A DNA stretch of 45,370 bases, taken from contig CAKQHO010000018.1 of the NCBI GenBank assembly GCA_934234185.1, forward strand, positions 1 through 45,370, written 5' to 3'. Below the pieces are notes generated by a model, which ran no database searches, was not told the origin of the DNA, and saw nothing but the letters and a program-made list of their open reading frames with translations. This stretch comes from an uncultured Psychrobacillus sp. (lineage in GTDB: Bacteria > Bacillota > Bacilli > Bacillales_A > Planococcaceae). How positions within the stretch are numbered: the first letter of the stretch is position 1; every line of letters starts with the position of its first letter. The position numbers were made by a program, and so were the translations under genes. Of this stretch, positions 40,852 to 45,370 are shown one piece after another.

Positions 40852-43122
40852 TTAACGATGAATCGATCGATATAAGAATACGCTAAAGTGCATTCTTGTC
40901 ACTGGAAGACTTGGCTTGAATGTGCCGTCCTCATAGCCAGTGGTGATTTTGTTGTAAGTTAAAGCTGAGATAGATTTTTCTGCCCAATATCCACTTCTTA
41001 CATCAGAGAAGGTGATTGCCGATGTACCAGTAAGCTTATAGGCATTCGTTAAAATTGCTGCCATTTGAGCTCTTGTTAAAGTTCCCTGTGGATCGTACAT
41101 ATTATTCTCTTTTCCTCCTACAATGCGAGCATTGGCTACTGCTGCAATCTCTTTGTAGTATGGATGAGTTTGTGGAACATCCGCGAATCCTGGGTCCGTT
41201 ACATTTTGTAAATCTAAATTCAAAGCTCTACTAATTAATACTGCCGCATGGGATCTAGATAGGTTTTGTGTAGGCTTGAACGTTCCGTCCTCATAGCCGT
41301 TAATATACCCATTACTAGTTAAATAAGCTATCTCGCGGAGATATACGTTTTCATTGCTGATGTCCTTAAACGGAGATTTTAAATCTGCTTGTGGCACTTG
41401 AACCTCTACATCTACAGACACTTTTTTCGTTCCTAATTGAGCAGTAACTTTCCCTTTACCTGCCTTACTGCCAGCAGTGAATTTACCATTAGAGGTAATT
41501 GAGCCGATACCACCCTCAACTGTCCAGACTAGCTGATTTGCATTATAGATAATGGCATTGCCAGCTGCATCCTTCGCATTGGCACTAAAGTTAATAACAC
41601 CGCCGGTAGAAGTAGTTTTAGATGAACCGATAGTTAGTGATGCAGGCTCAGCAACTACCGATACTGGGAAGCTTTGTGATGCTGTATCATAGTTTACCGT
41701 CACACGATCTTCTCCTGCTGCCACTGCTGTATACGTACTGCCGTTTGTATTCACAAAATTGTTGGCAGATGTTAAAGCAACCGCAGACGGGTTTACAGCA
41801 ATCGGATTATAGTATGCATCTAACACATAATTTACTTTTACATTAACAGAAGCTCCAACTAACAAAGTACCGATTTTATCTCGAGAAGCGCTAATTTGCG
41901 ATGGCTTTCCGGTTGGGGCTGTACTAATAGCCTCTAATATAGTAGAAACTGCTCGTTGGGAGCCTGCTGATGGTGTATTAGCTAAAACTACGTTATTACT
42001 ACCGTAGTTTCGTATTCCCATTGTCGTCGAACCACCACCATCTAAGTTGATAGCACGATCAAATCCTTGTTTCACTAGATAGTCAGCAAATTGAACTAGA
42101 CTCATTCCTGACCCGCTAACTGCAACCATGTGAACTTGTTTCTTATCTGCGCTTATCGCAATCGCACTTCTTGGTACTTTAGCAGTTGCTCTTGAACTGT
42201 TTGTATTCATGGTAATATTTCGTTTGCCATCTCTCACTAGCATTGGTCCACTTCCCAGCATGAACTGAGAGTTTTTCCAGATTTTATTAATATCAAATCC
42301 AACAGTGATTGGCTCACCAACTTTGGCATTTTTAAAAATATTAATCCACTTAGAGCCATTAACTGCAATGACAAAGCCATTTTTCGGAATAGGTGTTGTT
42401 TGCTTCACACCATAATCTCGAACCTGTATTACTTTACCAGTTAGGGTTTGGCCAAAATAGTTGCTTGTAATCGGTTCTGCTGTTTCTACGACAATTTCCA
42501 TACCGTATTCATTGGAACCAGTTGAGCTTTTGTAATACTGAGGGGTGAAAATTATTGCCTCATCGCCCTGTCTTTCTCTATTTAAACCACTAGCTTCATA
42601 GGTTTGATTGATATATGTAACATTGATATCAAAATCAAAGCTCTCGATTTCTGCATTCCCATCTTCCTTTATACCAAAGGCAATTGGAGAACTAACATAA
42701 TTGGAGGAAGACTGTGAAATTACCCCGCCATTAAAAATTTCGTTGTTATGGGATAGTAAATACATTGGCATTTTGTAGTTATTCGCACTAGAGCTCATTT
42801 CAAAAAATCCAGCATTTATAGCTCCTACTACTCGATGACCTTCTACGGAATCCCTATTCGCTATAGCCGTCGTTGTTGCTAAGCTATTAATAGGGTTAGG
42901 TAGACCTATTTTTAATGCTGTATATGAGTCTTGTAGATTAACCGCAAGATGATTAATCGAGTTATTACCTGAAGTGGAATAGGTATAATTTTTATACTGA
43001 ACGCCTGAAGATAAAGGCATATCCTTGTTAGTCACCTGAAACGCATTTGCTTGAACAGGCATCGCTAAAATCATAAGTGCAACAATTACTACAGTTATTC
43101 CTTGTATTTTTCTTTTTAACAT
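40852..43122 (-). CDS. S-layer-anchored phosphodiester glycosidase (NAGPA/DUF2233) with SLH repeats
   Basis: A 756-residue exoprotein. The signal peptide (~1-26) ends VQANA. A NAGPA-type phosphodiester glycosidase domain (~90-410) has VVGAINAGFFEM, FMLGSGPMLVRDG, RSAIAISADKKQVHMVAVSG and INLDGGGSTTMGI. Two Ig-like/Big_2-type modules follow (~415-590). Three C-terminal SLH repeats (~592-756) end in TRxx motifs: LSRSHAAVL, LTRAQMAAIL and VTRMHFSVF. It probably cleaves sugar-phosphodiester bonds in wall polymers; the substrate is unknown. Attachment would use pyruvylated polymer made with CsaB from the next gene. The ribosome site is weak (AGAAGCG), with a small GCTTC/GAAGC hairpin (43132-43150) next to it. 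Confidence 0.92.
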   Translation of the reverse strand: MLKRKIQGITVVIVALMILAMPVQANAFQVTNKDMPLSSGVQYKNYTYSTSGNNSINHLAVNLQDSYTALKIGLPNPINSLATTTAIANRDSVEGHRVVGAINAGFFEMSSSANNYKMPMYLLSHNNEIFNGGVISQSSSNYVSSPIAFGIKEDGNAEIESFDFDINVTYINQTYEASGLNRERQGDEAIIFTPQYYKSSTGSNEYGMEIVVETAEPITSNYFGQTLTGKVIQVRDYGVKQTTPIPKNGFVIAVNGSKWINIFKNAKVGEPITVGFDINKIWKNSQFMLGSGPMLVRDGKRNITMNTNSSRATAKVPRSAIAISADKKQVHMVAVSGSGMSLVQFADYLVKQGFDRAINLDGGGSTTMGIRNYGSNNVVLANTPSAGSQRAVSTILEAISTAPTGKPSQISASRDKIGTLLVGASVNVKVNYVLDAYYNPIAVNPSAVALTSANNFVNTNGSTYTAVAAGEDRVTVNYDTASQSFPVSVVAEPASLTIGSSKTTSTGGVINFSANAKDAAGNAIIYNANQLVWTVEGGIGSITSNGKFTAGSKAGKGKVTAQLGTKKVSVDVEVQVPQADLKSPFKDISNENVYLREIAYLTSNGYINGYEDGTFKPTQNLSRSHAAVLISRALNLDLQNVTDPGFADVPQTHPYYKEIAAVANARIVGGKENNMYDPQGTLTRAQMAAILTNAYKLTGTSAITFSDVRSGYWAEKSISALTYNKITTGYEDGTFKPSLPVTRMHFSVFLYRSIHR

Positions 43123-43376
43123 GTCATTTCGCTTCTACTATATGGAAGCTAAACACCATCCTTCCCAATTTTCCTAAGCATAACAAAATTCGACCTGTTT
43201 TTCTATGAAACTATCGATATATTTTCAATATTAAGGGAGTATATTCGGGAAAAAATACTTGTTTATGAAAACTTTATTCCTAGTTTGCCATAAATGGCTC
43301 GATTTCTGCTGATTTTTCGGTTTCTAAATAAGGACTATTAATAACGAGAATCTTAATTACACCTATAAAAGCATTC
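43123..43376. other. Intergenic region upstream of SLH glycosidase
   Basis: No gene. On the minus strand a TATGCT -10-like hexamer lies ~70 bp before the start codon without a clear -35. The leader contains the GCTTC/GAAGC hairpin beside the ribosome site. The rest is AT-rich with nothing recognisable. Confidence 0.4.
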
Positions 43377-43408
43377 AAAAAAAAGCCAGGCTCTAGAAGA
43401 ACCCAGCT
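43377..43408. terminator. Terminator of O-antigen-ligase-like gene
   Basis: The minus strand has AGCTGGGTTC/GAGCCTGGCT (43399-43408 with 43384-43393), 10 bp with three G-U pairs and a 5-base loop, followed by a run of eight T. Confidence 0.88.
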
Positions 43409-43414
43409 TTTTTA

Positions 43415-44878
43415 TCATCTGTCTTTAAATTCAATTTTAGGATACCATTTTTGCATTGCAGCAAAGCATCCAAATATTAAAAAGAAGAATACGGTGTAGC
43501 CCTTCAGCTCCCAAATATTATAATAGAAGCCTGAGAAGCCTGTAGAGAACCAAAGTCCAATCATAAACTTTCCATAAATGGTATGTCTTTCTTTCCACAG
43601 AAGTGCTAGCATCCCAATTAGGAACCCAGCAAATAATAGGACACCCATTACTCCCGTTTCCGCAATCACTTGAATATACTGATTGTCGGAATAGAAGTTC
43701 TTTCCTCCATAAATATCTGAGCGAATGCCATAGTTATCATATATTGGTGAACCGTACGATAACGTTGCTGCACCTCCAAAGGTACCAAAACCAGATCCAG
43801 TCAGTGGATAATCACTGAAAACCTCAAAGCCTTTCTTCAAATAGAAGATACGGCCACTTTCAGTCATCAGGTTAATATTATCTTGGTCAAAGGTTGCCCC
43901 GATTCGGCCAGTGATACTTCCATTATCTTCCTTAGGAGCTTCTAAACCAAAGCTTTGGAATAAACTTAGTCCCCAGTTTACCGGTAAGTAAACCAATATA
44001 AAGGAAGCAACTCCAGCAATTACTAGCCGTTTGAGGAGCTTCCACTCTTTTGATAATAAAATAAAAATAACTGCTAATACAATAGCCGAAATCCAAGTCC
44101 CACGAGAGTATGTCATCACAAATACACCCATAAATAATACAAGACTAATGTTTAAGAAAATCTTATAAGATTTATTCTTATACAGATATGTTAATAACAG
44201 CGCAGCAGCAATTCCAAACATGAGAAGAAGTGCTAAAGAGTTGGGATTCCCTGGAAGACCGTAAATTCGAACAATGTTTGTCGCTGATAACGTTTTATAC
44301 TTCCATACATCAGGTAACAACCATTGACGCATCGATAACTTTTCAATAATTCCATGAATGGAAACTAACCAAGAGGTAAATACAGTCACCCAAGCTAATC
44401 TTTCTAACCATGAGCTTGGAAGTATTGAGCGCGATAAAACGTAATAGATCAAATACATAATCAAAAATGTTCTTAATTGAAAAATAACGGAAGAGATGCT
44501 TACGTCATTTAATAGTCCTATGATCGAGCCAAATATTAAAAACGCAAAGTAAATCCATTCAAACCACTTAAAGGTAAGTAAGCTTTTCAAGTTTAACTTA
44601 CTAGATATTAGCAGCTTTGCAAAAGCAATCAAGATAATAATATCTCCTACAAGCTTTAAGCCAGGATTCATCTCTATAAGTATTGGTCGAATCGATACAT
44701 AGAGTACTAGAAAAAGTAAGCTCTGAAAAGGCTTGAAAAAAGAAAATACGACAAAAAATAGCGATGTAATAATTAGAGCTATACTTGTCGGTAAAAATAG
44801 AGCGACTACTAAAAACAAACATGCTCCAATGAAGGTATATAAATCCTTCTTTATAATATGTGTATTTATTGGCGACAT
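43415..44878 (-). CDS. O-antigen ligase/polymerase (Wzy/WaaL) family membrane protein
   Basis: A 487-residue protein with about 12 hydrophobic segments. The Wzy_C signature region (~225-400) holds FVMTYSRGTWISAIVLAVIFIL and the large extracellular loop with GSGFGTFGGAA and DNQYIQVIAETGVMGVLLF. Family members ligate or polymerise lipid-linked glycans outside the membrane. Beside csaB, murJ and a glycosyltransferase it probably acts on an S-layer glycan or wall polymer. AAAGGG precedes the ATG. It stands alone with its own promoter and terminator, divergent from a second SLH gene. Confidence 0.87.
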   Translation of the reverse strand: MSPINTHIIKKDLYTFIGACLFLVVALFLPTSIALIITSLFFVVFSFFKPFQSLLFLVLYVSIRPILIEMNPGLKLVGDIIILIAFAKLLISSKLNLKSLLTFKWFEWIYFAFLIFGSIIGLLNDVSISSVIFQLRTFLIMYLIYYVLSRSILPSSWLERLAWVTVFTSWLVSIHGIIEKLSMRQWLLPDVWKYKTLSATNIVRIYGLPGNPNSLALLLMFGIAAALLLTYLYKNKSYKIFLNISLVLFMGVFVMTYSRGTWISAIVLAVIFILLSKEWKLLKRLVIAGVASFILVYLPVNWGLSLFQSFGLEAPKEDNGSITGRIGATFDQDNINLMTESGRIFYLKKGFEVFSDYPLTGSGFGTFGGAATLSYGSPIYDNYGIRSDIYGGKNFYSDNQYIQVIAETGVMGVLLFAGFLIGMLALLWKERHTIYGKFMIGLWFSTGFSGFYYNIWELKGYTVFFFLIFGCFAAMQKWYPKIEFKDR

Positions 44879-44919
44879 AAATTAATACCCTTTCTAGTTC
44901 TTAACTTTATAACTAACCC

Positions 44920-44950
44920 ATTATAACATCATTTTTACTTATTGACTCAA
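44920..44950 (-). promoter_or_regulatory. Promoter of O-antigen-ligase-like gene
   Basis: The minus strand has a perfect TATAAT (44920-44925). The nearest -35 candidate, TTGAGT (44945-44950), is 19 bp away, so the -35 is uncertain. Confidence 0.5.
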
Positions 44951-44998
44951 AGAATTCATTACAATTTCAAGACAAATAACTAGACCATATGCCCTTAT

Positions 44999-45028
44999 TT
45001 TACATATGTTTATCTGGTAAACTATAAC
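44999..45028 (+). promoter_or_regulatory. Promoter of second SLH gene
   Basis: TTTACA (44999-45004), 18 bp, then TATAAC (45023-45028). Each hexamer has one mismatch to the SigA consensus. Confidence 0.6.
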
Positions 45029-45056
45029 TAGTTTTAAATAAGGGAGGAAATAGTCG

Positions 45057-45370
45057 TTGAAGAAAGTTTTAGCATTATTTTTGGCATTTTTTGTTGTATT
45101 CAGCCAATTACCAGTAAACTTTGTATCCGCCAGTGATATTGATAATCATCAAATGAAGCATGAACTAGACTATTGGATTAATAAAAATGTTATCAGAGCT
45201 GACGCAAAGGGAAACTATAACCCAAACAAGGCTGTGACTCGTGGTGAATTTGCTTCTTATATAACAAGAGCCTTTCATTTACCTGAATCTACCAAGTTTA
45301 AATTCAAAGACTTAAAGCCAAATACAACTCAAACTATTGAGATTCAAAATGCAGCCGGCGCAGGAATATT
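45057..45370 (+). CDS. SLH-domain exoprotein, 5' part only
   Basis: The ORF starts with TTG, 9 nt after GGGAGG, and runs off the window end after ~104 codons. A signal peptide KKVLALFLAFFVVFSQLPVNFVSA is followed at ~30-80 by an SLH repeat (HELDYWINKNVIRADAKG, NYNPNKAVTRGEFASYITRAF with a TRGE motif). A second SLH appears to begin at KFKDLKPNTT. SLH domains at the N-terminus suit an S-layer protein or wall enzyme; the C-terminal part is unseen. The only other start candidate is internal (MKHELD) and would remove the signal peptide, so TTG is preferred. Confidence 0.85.
   Translation, partial: MKKVLALFLAFFVVFSQLPVNFVSASDIDNHQMKHELDYWINKNVIRADAKGNYNPNKAVTRGEFASYITRAFHLPESTKFKFKDLKPNTTQTIEIQNAAGAGI

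Overview
The window comes from a low-GC Gram-positive bacterium of the Bacillales. The evidence is the gene content: an ilv-leu operon behind a T-box, SigD-type flagellar promoters, comF, degS/degU and tagO. SLH-domain exoproteins next to csaB point to an S-layer-bearing relative, possibly Planococcaceae/Caryophanaceae. The family placement is an inference; no rRNA is present. Nearly everything lies on the minus strand, so operons read from high to low coordinates.

Layout. (1) 1-1750: a palindromic dispersed repeat, two unrecognised small ORFs and a CatE-like VOC protein behind a consensus SigA promoter packed with inverted repeats. A 21-bp direct-repeat array runs into that promoter. (2) 1748-11850: branched-chain amino acid synthesis, transcribed as ilvD, then T-box leader, ilvB, ilvN, ilvC, leuA, leuB, leuC, leuD and a terminator. 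(3) 12160-15260: a chemoreceptor, a LysM-NlpC/P60 hydrolase, an SCP2-domain protein with candidate CodY and FadR-like sites, and a second copy of the 21-bp array. (4) 15261-26454: late flagellar genes. In transcription order these are yvyF, flgM, flgN, flgK, flgL, yviE, fliW, csrA, three flagellins, flaG, fliD, fliS and fliT. There are four SigD-type promoters, and each flagellin leader carries a hairpin displaying GGA, the signature of CsrA binding. (5) 26440-29950: comFA/comFC, a DegV protein and a lipoprotein. (6) 30060-33670: a NERD/zinc-ribbon protein, a 760-bp higher-order repeat array, then degU and degS. (7) 33805-45370: yvyE, an LCP ligase, tagO, and a cell-envelope block of MurJ-type flippase, glycosyltransferase, csaB, SLH phosphodiester glycosidase, O-antigen-ligase-like protein and the 5' part of a second SLH protein.

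How the genes fit together. FlgM holds SigD until the hook is complete, then the SigD promoters fire. FliW and CsrA gate flagellin translation, and FliS, FliT and FlgN chaperone the filament, cap and junction proteins. DegS/DegU and ComF link motility to competence. CsaB pyruvylates the wall polymer that SLH domains bind, so the two SLH proteins are probably its clients.

Most unusual content. A 34-unit array at 30971-31732 is built from a 9-bp core repeated every 21 bp, with one 29-bp unit per 113-bp super-repeat and no indel. Two shorter arrays, with a different core but the same 21-bp register, lie at 1540-1665 and 15151-15255 and share part of their unit order. I cannot assign a function to these arrays.
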